The notes under the pieces are model-generated. The model was not told where the DNA came from and searched no databases. It saw only the letters and a program-made list of their open reading frames with translations. DNA of 64,000 nt from Sphingobacterium sp. BN32. Lineage in GTDB: Bacteria; Bacteroidota; Bacteroidia; Sphingobacteriales; Sphingobacteriaceae. Below are positions 43,127 through 52,361 of this stretch, one piece after another (position 1 is the stretch's first letter; every line of letters starts with the position of its first letter). The stretch spans positions 1,178,001-1,242,000 of the forward strand of contig NZ_CP129963.1 in NCBI RefSeq assembly GCF_030503615.1. The letters are read 5' to 3'. The position numbers were made by a program, and so were the translations under genes.

Positions 43127-43188
43127 ACCCAATTCAAACCCCAATCAAACCCGCTCAGAAGCGGGTTTGATTGGGGTTTGAATTGGGT
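43127..43188. repeat. 29-bp perfect hairpin before dacB
   Basis: Positions 43127-43155 pair with 43160-43188 without mismatch around a 4-nt loop (CAGA). The GC core is AATCAAACCCGCT / AGCGGGTTTGATT. The 3' arm and following bases carry G tracts at 43163, 43173, 43185, 43196 and 43206. It begins at the base after repeat copy D ends and lies 89 bp before the dacB start. Confidence 0.85.
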
Positions 43189-43277
43189 TTACAATGGGTT
43201 ATCAAGGGTTGTGTCTAATCTTAGGTATCACTTTAATCTATTTCTCTTATATTTACCGATTATTGAAAATCAACCTT

Positions 43278-44576
43278 ATGAAAAGAATCGTTGCGACTTG
43301 TTGTACATTACTGGTCTCTATCGCTGTTTTTGCACAGAACTATAGTGAGCTCAGTGGGCTTTTTCAGAACTCTACGGTGCTGAACAAGCATTATGTGGGT
43401 TTCAGTTTATACGACTTGTCGAGCAAGCAATTTGTTTATGGGCAGAATGAGGATAAGCATTTCACGCCGGCGTCCAACACCAAAGTCTTTACGCTTTATA
43501 CGGCATTGAAGCTGATAGGAGACTCTATTCCAGGCTTAGCCTATGTGGAGCGCGGCGACTCTTTAATATTTTGGGGGACGGGCGATCCGACGTTCTTGCA
43601 TGCGAAGTTTAAGGATGCTAAGGTTTTCAACTTTCTGAAAGATTCTAAGAAGCAGTTATATTATGCGGCGACAAAATCGCAGGAGCCTTTCTACAGAAAT
43701 GGTTGGTCGGTAGAGGATTATGAGTATTATTATCAACCGGAGGTTTCGGTACTTCCGATGTATGGCAATGTGATCTTATTTAAAGAGCAGGCCGGAAAAC
43801 TAGAACTTACGCCGCGGTATTTCGATCGATATCTTAGTTATAAGCAGGACACGACGTCTAGGTTCTTGATACACCGAGATTATGGTTCGAATGTGATGGA
43901 CTATAATTCCGTTCCATTGCCAAAGGGATATATCAATGAGAAACCTTTTCATGTTACGGATTCGTTGCTGATCAATTTGCTTCAGGACACGCTGAAGAAG
44001 TCTGTTGCTTTGCTGCATGCTCCTTTGGCATCAGATGCGAAAATTATATACTCGGTAAAAACGAGAGATGTGGTACGCGAGATGATGCTGCCGAGCGATA
44101 ATTTTCTGGCCGAGCAATTGAACATGGTTGCGTCGTTCGTAAAAAACAGAGCTTTCCATACCAAAAGTCTGCGGCAGCATATGCAAGATGAGTTTTATCG
44201 TTTCTTTCCCGATACGATCGAGTTGAGGGATGGTAGCGGGCTGTCTTCATATAATAAGATTACGCCTCGGAGTATGGTAACCTTATTGAACTGGATTCAT
44301 TCCGACATTCCGAACGAAGCCGATAAGTTTTATCTTTTTCCTGCAGGCGGCCTTGAGGGTACTTTAAAGAATGTTTATCCAACGCCGGGAGGGAAGCCTT
44401 ATGTTTGGGCAAAAACAGGCACAATCAATTCGGTTCATTGCCAGAGTGGCTATATCGTCACGAAAAAGGGTACTCGTTTTGCTTTCTCATTTCTAAACAA
44501 TAACTTTCTCGGGAGTGCCAGCCCGGTTCGTAAAGAAATGGTGAAAATAGTTAATTATATCTACGAAAACTATTAG
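43278..44576 (+). CDS. dacB: D-alanyl-D-alanine carboxypeptidase/endopeptidase (PBP4 type)
   Basis: 432 residues from the ATG at 43278 (MKRIVATCCTLLVSIAVFAQ, a clear signal peptide). The frame opens 28 codons earlier but those overlap the hairpin region and give no signal peptide. Serine peptidase S13 motifs: PASNTKVFTLYTAL (S-x-x-K nucleophile), MLPSDNFLAEQL (SDN) and VWAKTGTINSVHC (KTG). Trims or cleaves peptidoglycan cross-links in the periplasm. A TATATTTA element at 43248-43255 is a possible -7 box. Confidence 0.93.
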   Translation: MKRIVATCCTLLVSIAVFAQNYSELSGLFQNSTVLNKHYVGFSLYDLSSKQFVYGQNEDKHFTPASNTKVFTLYTALKLIGDSIPGLAYVERGDSLIFWGTGDPTFLHAKFKDAKVFNFLKDSKKQLYYAATKSQEPFYRNGWSVEDYEYYYQPEVSVLPMYGNVILFKEQAGKLELTPRYFDRYLSYKQDTTSRFLIHRDYGSNVMDYNSVPLPKGYINEKPFHVTDSLLINLLQDTLKKSVALLHAPLASDAKIIYSVKTRDVVREMMLPSDNFLAEQLNMVASFVKNRAFHTKSLRQHMQDEFYRFFPDTIELRDGSGLSSYNKITPRSMVTLLNWIHSDIPNEADKFYLFPAGGLEGTLKNVYPTPGGKPYVWAKTGTINSVHCQSGYIVTKKGTRFAFSFLNNNFLGSASPVRKEMVKIVNYIYENY

Positions 44577-44616
44577 TCGTAATTCAATACATTTGGGTAT
44601 ATTCGCTTAGCATTTT

Positions 44617-45936
44617 ATGAAAATTATCAAGAAAAACGATAAGCGATTAATTCGTTCATGGTCCATGTATGATTGGGCTAATTCAGCTTACAATTTGGTT
44701 ATCACTTCAACCATTTTTCCTGTTTATTATACAACGATTACAAGTAATAAAGAAACTGGCAATGATGTCGTTTCTTTTTTTGGTATTGAGCTTGTCAACA
44801 CGGCATTATCGAATTTTGCCTTGTCTATCGCATATCTCTTAATGGCGATATCGCTGCCTTTTATTTCGGCCTATTCCGATGCAGCGGGGAAGCGAAAGTT
44901 CTTTATGAAATTGTTTACTTATATAGGCGCAATCGCCTGTATGGGTTTGTTTTTCTTCAAAATCGAAACCCTAGAGTTGGGTATTATATTCTTTGCGCTC
45001 GCCGCCATGGGATACATTGGCGGGGTGGCCTTCAATAACTCGTATTTGCCGGTTATCGCGACGCCCGATCAGCAAGATAGGGTGAGTGCTCAGGGATTTG
45101 CCTATGGCTATGTAGGCTGCGTAACTTTGCAGCTGATCTGCTTTGTTTTTGTGTTCAAGCCCGATTGGTTCGGCATAACCGACCCCTCTTTACCTGCCAG
45201 AATATCCTTTTTCTTGGTAGGTCTTTGGTGGATTTCCTTCGCACAGATACCTTTCCGATTTTTGCCTAGAAATAAGCCTACGATAGAGAACGAGAAGTTA
45301 TCCTTCTTTGTCAAAGCGAAAAAGGAGTTTATGTCTGTATTGGGGAAAATTCGTCAGATTCCTGCGATCAAGCGCTTCTTGCCGGCTTATTTTTTTTATG
45401 CCATGGGCGTGCAGACGATTATGATCGTTGCTGCCGCATTCGGTGAAAAAGTATTGAATTTGGGCGCAACGAAGCTTATCGCTTCTATTTTACTGATCCA
45501 GTTGGTTGCTATCGGTGGAGCCTTTATTATGTCGGGTTTGGCGAAGCGATTTGGGAACATTAAGGTATTGATTTTTGTTGTTACGATTTGGATCTTCATC
45601 TGCATCGCTGCATACTTCCTGAGCAACGAATACCAATTCTATGGAATGGCATTTTTAGTAGGCTTATTGATGGGAGGGATACAGTCCCTTTCCCGATCGA
45701 CCTATTCCAAGCTTATCCCTACTGATGTTGAGGATACTACCGCATTTTTCAGTTTCTACGATGTTTCCGAAAAGCTAGCGATTGTGATCGGACTGTTCAC
45801 TTTTGGGATGATCGAGCAGCTTACGCATAATATTCGTTATTCAGCACTTTGTATGTCTGTATTTTTTATTATTGGGCTATTGTTGTTGTTTCGTGTTTTA
45901 AAATTTAATAAATTACAGATTATTCAACGCTATTAA
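44617..45936 (+). CDS. MFS transporter, UMF1/Atg22-like
   Basis: 439 residues with about 12 transmembrane helices. The start MKIIKKNDKRLIRSWSMYDW, ANSAYNLVITSTIFPVYYTT is the family signature (W-S-x-YDWANSA), as are LPFISAYSDAAGKRKFFMKL and MGGIQSLSRSTYSKLIP. The UMF1 family transports unknown small solutes across the inner membrane. A -7 element TACATTTG is at 44588-44595. The stop overlaps the next start (TAATG), so it is translationally coupled to the LutA-like gene. Confidence 0.92.
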   Translation: MKIIKKNDKRLIRSWSMYDWANSAYNLVITSTIFPVYYTTITSNKETGNDVVSFFGIELVNTALSNFALSIAYLLMAISLPFISAYSDAAGKRKFFMKLFTYIGAIACMGLFFFKIETLELGIIFFALAAMGYIGGVAFNNSYLPVIATPDQQDRVSAQGFAYGYVGCVTLQLICFVFVFKPDWFGITDPSLPARISFFLVGLWWISFAQIPFRFLPRNKPTIENEKLSFFVKAKKEFMSVLGKIRQIPAIKRFLPAYFFYAMGVQTIMIVAAAFGEKVLNLGATKLIASILLIQLVAIGGAFIMSGLAKRFGNIKVLIFVVTIWIFICIAAYFLSNEYQFYGMAFLVGLLMGGIQSLSRSTYSKLIPTDVEDTTAFFSFYDVSEKLAIVIGLFTFGMIEQLTHNIRYSALCMSVFFIIGLLLLFRVLKFNKLQIIQRY

Positions 45937-46667
45937 TGCATAAAGTCGAGCTATTTATACCTTGTTTTATTGATCAACTTTATCCGGAAACAGCCTTCAA
46001 TACCATTAAGTTATTGGAGAAGGCTGGCTGTGATGTGATATATAATACAGAGCAAACCTGTTGTGGTCAACCTGCCTATAACGCAGGGTTTTGGGATGAT
46101 GCGAAGTCTATTGGCCAAAAGTTTCTAAACGATTTTACGGAAGAACATCCTATTGTTTCGCCATCAGCCTCTTGTACGGGGATGGTGCGTGAGGGATATG
46201 ATGATCTTTTCACGAATACAACGGACCATAACCGTTGTCGCGGTATTCAGCGCAATATTTTCGAAATATCGGACTTTCTGGTCAATGTGATGAAGAAGGA
46301 GTATTTCGGTGCCGAGCTGGTGGGTAGGGCGGTTTATCATGATTCCTGCTCCGCGCTTCGCGAGTGTAAAATAAAAGAAGAGCCACGGGTCTTGCTTAGC
46401 CACGTTGGCGGGTTGGAGATTGTCGAGATGCGCGATCAGGAGACCTGCTGCGGTTTTGGCGGTACTTTTGCGGTGAAGTTCGAAGGGATTTCATCGGCGA
46501 TGGCAGAACAGAAGGTGAAAAATGCCTTGGCTGTCAACGCGGAATACATCATATCGACCGATGCATCTTGCTTGCTGCAATTGCAAGCTTACATTGATAA
46601 ACATCAGTTAGCGATCAAGACGATACATCTGGTAGATGTACTGACGTCTGGATGGGCTAACATTTAA
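45936..46667 (+). CDS. Fe-S-binding LutA/YkgE-family protein
   Basis: 243 residues. Two cysteine-rich CCG domains: EQTCCGQPAYNAGFWDDAKS and QETCCGFGGTFAVKFEG, preceded by PCFIDQLYPE and SCTGMVRE. This is the LutA/LldE subunit of the lactate oxidation complex (cysteines hold the heterodisulfide-type cluster). LutB and LutC are not nearby, so it may serve as a stand-alone subunit or complete a complex encoded elsewhere. Translationally coupled to the MFS transporter upstream, which suggests lactate or glycolate handling, as inference. 18 bp before the isomerase gene. Confidence 0.9.
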   Translation: MHKVELFIPCFIDQLYPETAFNTIKLLEKAGCDVIYNTEQTCCGQPAYNAGFWDDAKSIGQKFLNDFTEEHPIVSPSASCTGMVREGYDDLFTNTTDHNRCRGIQRNIFEISDFLVNVMKKEYFGAELVGRAVYHDSCSALRECKIKEEPRVLLSHVGGLEIVEMRDQETCCGFGGTFAVKFEGISSAMAEQKVKNALAVNAEYIISTDASCLLQLQAYIDKHQLAIKTIHLVDVLTSGWANI

Positions 46668-46685
46668 AACACTAATATTTAAACT

Positions 46686-47564
46686 ATGAACTCAAGAAGA
46701 GAATTTTTAAGAAATCTAGGGTTAGTTGCAGCTGGGGTAACCATTGCACCTTCTTTGGATGTTTTTGCAGCGAAGAAAAGCTGGTTTGATATTTCTTTGG
46801 CTGAATGGTCATTGCATAAGAAATTGTTTAAGGGTGATCTGAAAAACATCGACTTCCCTGAGTATACAGCGAAGAATTTTGGTATTTACGGAGTTGAATA
46901 TGTAAATCAATTCTTTAAGGATAAGGCGCAGGACATGACCTACTTAAAGGATTTGAACAATAGAGCAAAAGACAATGGCGTAAAGAACGTATTGATCATG
47001 ATTGATGGCGAAGGTTCTTTAGGCGATCGCGATGAGAACAAGCGTCTAAAAGCTGTAGAGAATCATCATAAATGGATTGATGCTGCAAATTTCTTAGGAT
47101 GCCGTGCAATTCGCGTCAATGCGGCGGGTGAGGGAACGAAGGAAGAGGTTAAGGACCAAGTGGTAAAAAGTCTTTCTTCATTAGCAGATTATGGTAAGAA
47201 AGGAAAAATCAATGTTATCGTTGAGAACCACGGCGGCATTTCATCGCATGGCGACTGGTTGGCTGATGTGTTGAAAACGGTAAACAAAAAGAACTGCGGT
47301 AGTCTTCCAGACTTTGGCAACTTCTATGAATACGACCGTTATCAAGGGGTTACCGATTTGATGCCGTATGCAAAAGGAGTGAGCGCGAAGTCGCATGCTT
47401 TTGATGCAAAGGGCAATGAAACAGGTATTGACTATGCTAAGATGATGGATATCGTGAAGAAGGCTGGATATAGAGGCTACGTGGGAATTGAGTTTGAAGG
47501 CGATAAAATCAGTGAAGACGAGGGTATCAAATTAACGAAAGCCTTGTTGGAGCGTTTTAAATAG
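46686..47564 (+). CDS. Exported sugar phosphate isomerase/epimerase-like TIM-barrel protein
   Basis: 292 residues. Leader with twin Arg (SRREFLRNLGLVAAGVTIAP), Tat-like, then an AP-endonuclease-2/xylose-isomerase-like TIM barrel: WFDISLAEWSLHKKLFKGDL, FGIYGVEYVNQFFKDKAQDM, AIRVNAAGEGTKEEVKDQ, VIVENHGGISSHGDW and the C-terminal GYRGYVGIEFEGD. Glu in VENHGG and IEFEG are likely metal ligands. Periplasmic members of this family in Bacteroidota often act on sugars or inositols. Precedes the next gene by 2 bp. Confidence 0.9.
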   Translation: MNSRREFLRNLGLVAAGVTIAPSLDVFAAKKSWFDISLAEWSLHKKLFKGDLKNIDFPEYTAKNFGIYGVEYVNQFFKDKAQDMTYLKDLNNRAKDNGVKNVLIMIDGEGSLGDRDENKRLKAVENHHKWIDAANFLGCRAIRVNAAGEGTKEEVKDQVVKSLSSLADYGKKGKINVIVENHGGISSHGDWLADVLKTVNKKNCGSLPDFGNFYEYDRYQGVTDLMPYAKGVSAKSHAFDAKGNETGIDYAKMMDIVKKAGYRGYVGIEFEGDKISEDEGIKLTKALLERFK

Positions 47565-47566
47565 AC

Positions 47567-48460
47567 GTGGTGAAGAAGTATTTGCATAAAATACTGATAC
47601 TAATTTTAATAAGCTGTGCTACAGTTGCTCAAGGGCAATCTAAAGAAGCGAAGCTTCAAGTATGGCAAGACAGTTTAGCAGGTCTGGGGCGCGCTATGTT
47701 CTCCAGACTTTCTGAACCTGAGCGGATGCAGAAGAACTTTACCTTTGTGAAGACCCTAGTTTCTGCATTGAAAGAAAACAACTCCTATCAGTTTGCTTTT
47801 CCAAAGCTCAAGATGATTTCTATTCTGAACTCTCCGGATCAGAATTTCCGTATTTTTTCATGGAATTTACCTTTAGATGATGGATCCTATCTTTATTATG
47901 GTGCCATTCAATTCGCAAGCAGTAACGGCGAGTTGGAGTTGATTCCGTTATTAGATAAGACTTTTGAGATCAAGGATCCTTCGAAAGCGATGGTCAAGGC
48001 CGATAATTGGTATGGCGCGCAGTATTATGACATCCGGAAATTGGGGGCGAACGCTTATGTTCTACTGGGTTGGAAGGGGCATCATGCTGATTACACGCAG
48101 AAAGTGATCGATATTGTGGAATTGCAGGGACCTAAACAGGTTGTCTTTGGTAAAAATGTTTTTACAGACGATCGGACTTTATCGCGAAAGATATTTAAAT
48201 ATACGCGTCAGGCGAGTATGTATTTGCTGTTTAATCCAAAGGCGAACCGTTACGAATTTGATCATTTAGTGCCTGCGGATCCCAAATTAGAAGGCAATTT
48301 TAAGTATTATGGGCCCGATTTATCCTATGATGCCTATTATTTGGACAAAGGCTCACTTCGTTTCGTATCTGACGTGGAAGTATCCAATGCCACTCGTGGG
48401 GATGAAGATAGCTTCTTGGCACCAAATCGGAGGGAGATCAAAAAGGAAAGCGGTTTTTAA
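47567..48460 (+). CDS. Exported hypothetical protein
   Basis: 297 residues, GTG start (two consecutive GTG codons at 47567 and 47570). Signal peptide MVKKYLHKILILILISCATV, cut after AQG; Cys in LISCA sits too early and lacks a lipobox context, so a free periplasmic or secreted form is likelier than a lipoprotein. The mature part has alternating hydrophobic strands (YQFAFPKLKMISILNSPDQN, FRIFSWNLPLDDGSYLYYGA, VLLGWKGHHADYTQKVIDIV). No family recognised. Two bp after the TIM-barrel gene, so co-transcribed with it. Followed by a 99-bp gap and the POT transporters. Confidence 0.72.
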   Translation: MVKKYLHKILILILISCATVAQGQSKEAKLQVWQDSLAGLGRAMFSRLSEPERMQKNFTFVKTLVSALKENNSYQFAFPKLKMISILNSPDQNFRIFSWNLPLDDGSYLYYGAIQFASSNGELELIPLLDKTFEIKDPSKAMVKADNWYGAQYYDIRKLGANAYVLLGWKGHHADYTQKVIDIVELQGPKQVVFGKNVFTDDRTLSRKIFKYTRQASMYLLFNPKANRYEFDHLVPADPKLEGNFKYYGPDLSYDAYYLDKGSLRFVSDVEVSNATRGDEDSFLAPNRREIKKESGF

Positions 48461-48559
48461 ATCCTATGGAGATTGTGAATAAAAATTTGTTTATTTGCTT
48501 TTTCAATAAAATTATGTTCTGTAGATAATCACACATAAAACTAAATTAAACGATAATAT

Positions 48560-50143
48560 ATGAATCAAGAGAGAGACGCAGATTTAGTCCAGCACCTTGC
48601 CAAACAAGGAGTTGACGACAAGATGGTTATGGGCCATCCAGCCAGTCTTTTTGTACTCTTCTTTACTGAGATGTGGGAGCGTTTCAGTTATTATGGGATG
48701 CGTGCATTGTTAACTGTATTTTTAATTACAGAGATCGCAAAAGGCGGTTGGGGTTGGACTAATGCTGAGGCCATGAATTTATATGCATGGTATACAGGAC
48801 TAGTATATTTAACGCCATTGATCGGTGGTATGATTGCCGATAAATTAACGGGGTATAGAAAGGCGATTATCTTAGGTGCATTGATCATGACGCTGGGTCA
48901 TGCTTCGATGGCATTAGAGACCTTCAATAACTCATATTTCTACATCGGATTGGTATTGATGATCTTAGGAAATGGTTTATTCAAACCAAATATTTCCTCA
49001 ATGGTAGGTCAACTATATCCGGATAGTAGCTCTAAGAAAGATGCAGGTTATACTATTTTCTACATGGGTATCAACTCGGGAGCTTTCCTAGGGATGTTAT
49101 TATGTGGTTATATTGGTGAGAAAGTAGGTTGGCATTATGGTTTTGGACTTGCTGGGGTATTTATGTTCTTCGGTATGATTCAGTTCTATTTTGCACAAAG
49201 AATATTTGGTATCATCGGTGAAAAACCGGGTACTAAACATAATCCAGAGGATAAATTAGTAAGCGTTCAAGAAGAAGATCATACACCTGCAAACGTGGTG
49301 AGAGATCGTCTGATCGTTGTTGCTGTATTGATGATTGCGAGTATCTTCTTTTTCTTTGCGTTTGAACAAGCGGGTGGTTCAATGACCATTTTTGCAAAAG
49401 ATTATACGCAACGGGTGCTCTCAGGTAATTCTGGTGAGATCTTTAAGTGGGTCGATGCCGCTTTAACGATCTTCCCGATCATGATCGTGACCTATGTACT
49501 CTTCAAATTATCGCAAAAGATTGTCGCTAAATACCCGCTAACGGTATTATTTACAGCTATATCATTCGCCATTATTTGGGGATTGGGTATATGGAAGGTT
49601 TACAGAGAATTTAGCTTAGACCAGACTGAAGTAACGGTTTCCTGGTTCCAAATTTTGAACTCTTTCTTTATTATTACGTTAGCTTCCTCATTCAGTAAGC
49701 TATGGGAAAAGGTGTGGAATCCATCAGGACCGGTGAAGTTTGCCTTCGGATTGCTATTAGTAGGCGTGGGTTTCTTGGCTTTGGCCTATGGATCGATGTC
49801 TATCCCTCAGGGGGCAAAAACAGCATCGGTTAGTATGATTTGGTTAATTTTAGCCTATTTCTTCCATACAACTGGAGAGCTTTGTCTGTCGCCGGTTGGT
49901 TTATCTTATGTAAGTAAACTGTCGCCTAAGAAGTTCGCGGGACTATTATTTGGTCTTTGGTTTACAGCTTCGGCTATTGCAAACTTTATTGCAGGTAAAA
50001 CAGGATCGTACATTGACTATATCGTTCAGACGTATTCGATGACGACTTTCTTTCTGATCATTGCCGCATTACCAGCGGGAGCAGCTTTATTATTATTGTT
50101 GTTCAATGGTAAATTGAAGAAGATGATGCACGGTATCAACTAA
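48560..50143 (+). CDS. POT-family proton-dependent peptide transporter (first of three)
   Basis: 527 residues, 12-14 helices. The first helix region TEMWERFSYYGMRALL has the E-x-x-E-R-F POT motif (proton and peptide coupling). Also GGMIADKLTGYRKAIILGAL, GLFKPNISSMVGQLYP and the late SPVGLSYVSKLSPKKFAGLL with FTTxxGELC-type YFFHTTGELCLSPVG. Import of di- and tripeptides coupled to protons across the inner membrane. Followed by a strong terminator, so it is transcribed apart from the two paralogues that follow. N-terminus QHLAKQGVDDKMVMGHPASL is shared with the second copy. Confidence 0.93.
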   Translation: MNQERDADLVQHLAKQGVDDKMVMGHPASLFVLFFTEMWERFSYYGMRALLTVFLITEIAKGGWGWTNAEAMNLYAWYTGLVYLTPLIGGMIADKLTGYRKAIILGALIMTLGHASMALETFNNSYFYIGLVLMILGNGLFKPNISSMVGQLYPDSSSKKDAGYTIFYMGINSGAFLGMLLCGYIGEKVGWHYGFGLAGVFMFFGMIQFYFAQRIFGIIGEKPGTKHNPEDKLVSVQEEDHTPANVVRDRLIVVAVLMIASIFFFFAFEQAGGSMTIFAKDYTQRVLSGNSGEIFKWVDAALTIFPIMIVTYVLFKLSQKIVAKYPLTVLFTAISFAIIWGLGIWKVYREFSLDQTEVTVSWFQILNSFFIITLASSFSKLWEKVWNPSGPVKFAFGLLLVGVGFLALAYGSMSIPQGAKTASVSMIWLILAYFFHTTGELCLSPVGLSYVSKLSPKKFAGLLFGLWFTASAIANFIAGKTGSYIDYIVQTYSMTTFFLIIAALPAGAALLLLLFNGKLKKMMHGIN

Positions 50144-50161
50144 AGATATCTCGTTAATAGG

Positions 50162-50194
50162 AAAGCCGGTTTGTTTTACAGACCGGCTTTTTTT
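50162..50194 (+). terminator. Terminator after the first POT gene
   Basis: A 9-bp stem AAAGCCGGT / ACCGGCTTT with an 11-nt loop and a following T run (TTTTTTT), 19 bp after the stop. Confidence 0.9.
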
Positions 50195-50548
50195 GTGAAA
50201 GCGTCTGATTTCAAAGATCTTTAAAGCCTTTCATTCCTTTTGTCGCTTCACTGGAAACATGAAAGTTTTTCTGAACATGTTTGTTTTCAAGGACCATTCT
50301 TATCCTCATTTTTGTTGCTGTTTCATTGGAAATATGGAATTTTTGCATGGAATTATCCAATTAATCAAATAATAGTTCGCTTAAATTATTACTTTTACAC
50401 GTTTGAATAAAATTGATGTTTGGGAGCATCCTTTTTATTTCTTGCGATTGTGATCTTCTGTCATGCGTTTCGCTCGATGGGAGTATTGGCGGAGGCTATG
50501 GCCATTGTTGTTTGAACAATCGTATATTAATCTAAATAGTAATTTTTG
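50195..50548. other. Upstream region of the second POT gene
   Basis: About 350 bp, no gene seen. It contains a 29-nt segment (50372-50400) that recurs with three mismatches at 53973-54001 in front of the glycosyltransferase gene; both end in TACyTTTACA, a variant of the -7 box. Otherwise AT-rich, with no clear consensus promoter or stem-loop. Confidence 0.45.
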
Positions 50549-52339
50549 ATGAATCGAGAATCAGAAGCTTCATTTTCGGAAGAACTAGTGAAGCAGGGGA
50601 TTGATGGCAGTCTAGTTTTAGGGCATCCATCGGGTCTTTTTGTGTTGTTTTTTACGGAAATGTGGGAGCGTTTTTCCTTTTACGGGATGCGCGTATTATT
50701 AATTAACTTCCTTACGAGTGCGGTTATTTCCGGGAGTCCGTTCTCCGGTTGGGGCTGGGATCCAGTACAGGCAGGAGCATTATATGGTACTTATGCCATG
50801 TTATTGTATATCACGCCCATCTTCGGGGGGATAGTTGCCGACAAGTATCTGGGATATCGCTACGCTGTCGTCGTCGGTGCCGCGATTATGACCTTGGGTC
50901 ACCTCTTCATGGCATTTGACACGCCATTGTTTCTATATCTGGGTTTAGGTGCCTTAGTCCTTGGTACCGGCTTCTTCAAACCTAATATGACTTCTATACT
51001 TTCCGAGATGTATAAGAAATTCCCACAGAAGAAGGATGGAGCATACACTATTTTCTATATGGGTGTAAACTCTGGTGCTTTCTTCGGGATGATGCTATGT
51101 GGATATTTGGGAGAGAAAGTAGGCTGGCATTGGGGATTTGGTCTTGCGGGTATCTTCATGTTCTTAGGGACACTGCAGTTTTGGTTCGCAAAACCCATCT
51201 TTGGTAAGGTCGGCGATCCACCAAGTAAAGAGTTGGCTGCTGAGAAGGCTGCTGTTGTTAATACAGACTTGCCGGAGGATAAACCTAATCCTTTTACCAA
51301 AGTAGATTCTATTCTAATCTTTGTGATGACTGTTTTAGGATTGGCGTTCGCTTTCAACGATCCGCTTTCGAAGATTGCTGGTGTCGATGTGCTTTCGAAC
51401 TTTCAAATTGGATCGATGGCAGGACAGAATGTGGCAATCCTGATTGCGCTAGCATTGTTTTTGTTTGTGGTAATCTCCAGGTTAACTAGATATACCAAAG
51501 TTGTTCGAGATCGCTTGATAGCCGTTATTATATTCGCCTTTTTCGTGGTGTTTTTCTGGATGTCATTTGAACAAGGCGCATCGTCCTTGGTGATTTTTGC
51601 CCGCGAGAATGTGGATAGAAGTCTTTCTGGTAGCTCGTTGACCATCTTTAATATCATCAATACCTTACTTACTGTTGTTCCTTTGGCTTTAGTGACTTAT
51701 GTAGTCGTGCTATTGACAAAGAAAACCTATGGCAAGGCGCCACTGTCTAACGTTGTGCAGTTTATTTGTTTTGCCGGTGTTTGGGCTGTTGCGCTATGGA
51801 TGTTGTATAACGAGTTTACGGCGGAGTCTTCGGAGATTACGGTTTCCTGGTTCTCCATTATGAACTCATTCTTCATTATCACCTTTGCAAACTTTGTTTC
51901 TAAAATTTGGGATTCTAAATATAATCCGCCAGCGACCTTTAAATATGGCTTTGGTCTAATCATTATGGCAATTGGATTCGGGTTGCTCGCATTCGGTGCT
52001 TATGGTATTCAGGATGGTATCAAGGTATCCATGGTATGGCTGATATTGGCTTACATGTTCCATACTTTGGGCGAGCTATGCCTATCGCCGGTGGGCTTAT
52101 CCTACGTTTCCAAGCTGGTGCCTGCAAGAATGATCGGATTTATGTTCGGTATGTGGTATCTGGCGATTGCAATCGGTAATAAGTTGGCAGCCATCTTAGG
52201 TGGACAGATTGAGGTTATTACCAAACAATATTCTTTAAGTACATTTTTCTTGATCTTTACGATTGTTCCAATAGTAGCTGGGTTATTGGTGATGATGCTT
52301 CATCCGGTAATCAAGAAATTAATGCATGGCGTAAAATAA
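50549..52339 (+). CDS. POT-family peptide transporter (second)
   Basis: 596 residues from the ATG at 50549. POT motifs are conserved: TEMWERFSFYGMRVLLIN (ExxERF), GGIVADKYLGYRYAVVVGAA, GFFKPNMTSILSEMYKKFPQ, LGELCLSPVGLSYVSKLVPA. It is ~70 residues longer than the first paralogue because of an added segment around residues 235-310 with an extra helix pair (SILIFVMTVLGLAFAFNDPL, NVAILIALALFLFVVISRLT). The shared N-terminus (KQGIDGSLVLGHPSGLFVLF) points to tandem duplication. Likely di/tripeptide uptake. Confidence 0.93.
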   Translation: MNRESEASFSEELVKQGIDGSLVLGHPSGLFVLFFTEMWERFSFYGMRVLLINFLTSAVISGSPFSGWGWDPVQAGALYGTYAMLLYITPIFGGIVADKYLGYRYAVVVGAAIMTLGHLFMAFDTPLFLYLGLGALVLGTGFFKPNMTSILSEMYKKFPQKKDGAYTIFYMGVNSGAFFGMMLCGYLGEKVGWHWGFGLAGIFMFLGTLQFWFAKPIFGKVGDPPSKELAAEKAAVVNTDLPEDKPNPFTKVDSILIFVMTVLGLAFAFNDPLSKIAGVDVLSNFQIGSMAGQNVAILIALALFLFVVISRLTRYTKVVRDRLIAVIIFAFFVVFFWMSFEQGASSLVIFARENVDRSLSGSSLTIFNIINTLLTVVPLALVTYVVVLLTKKTYGKAPLSNVVQFICFAGVWAVALWMLYNEFTAESSEITVSWFSIMNSFFIITFANFVSKIWDSKYNPPATFKYGFGLIIMAIGFGLLAFGAYGIQDGIKVSMVWLILAYMFHTLGELCLSPVGLSYVSKLVPARMIGFMFGMWYLAIAIGNKLAAILGGQIEVITKQYSLSTFFLIFTIVPIVAGLLVMMLHPVIKKLMHGVK

Positions 52340-52361
52340 TTTAAATACAATAATTAGCATT

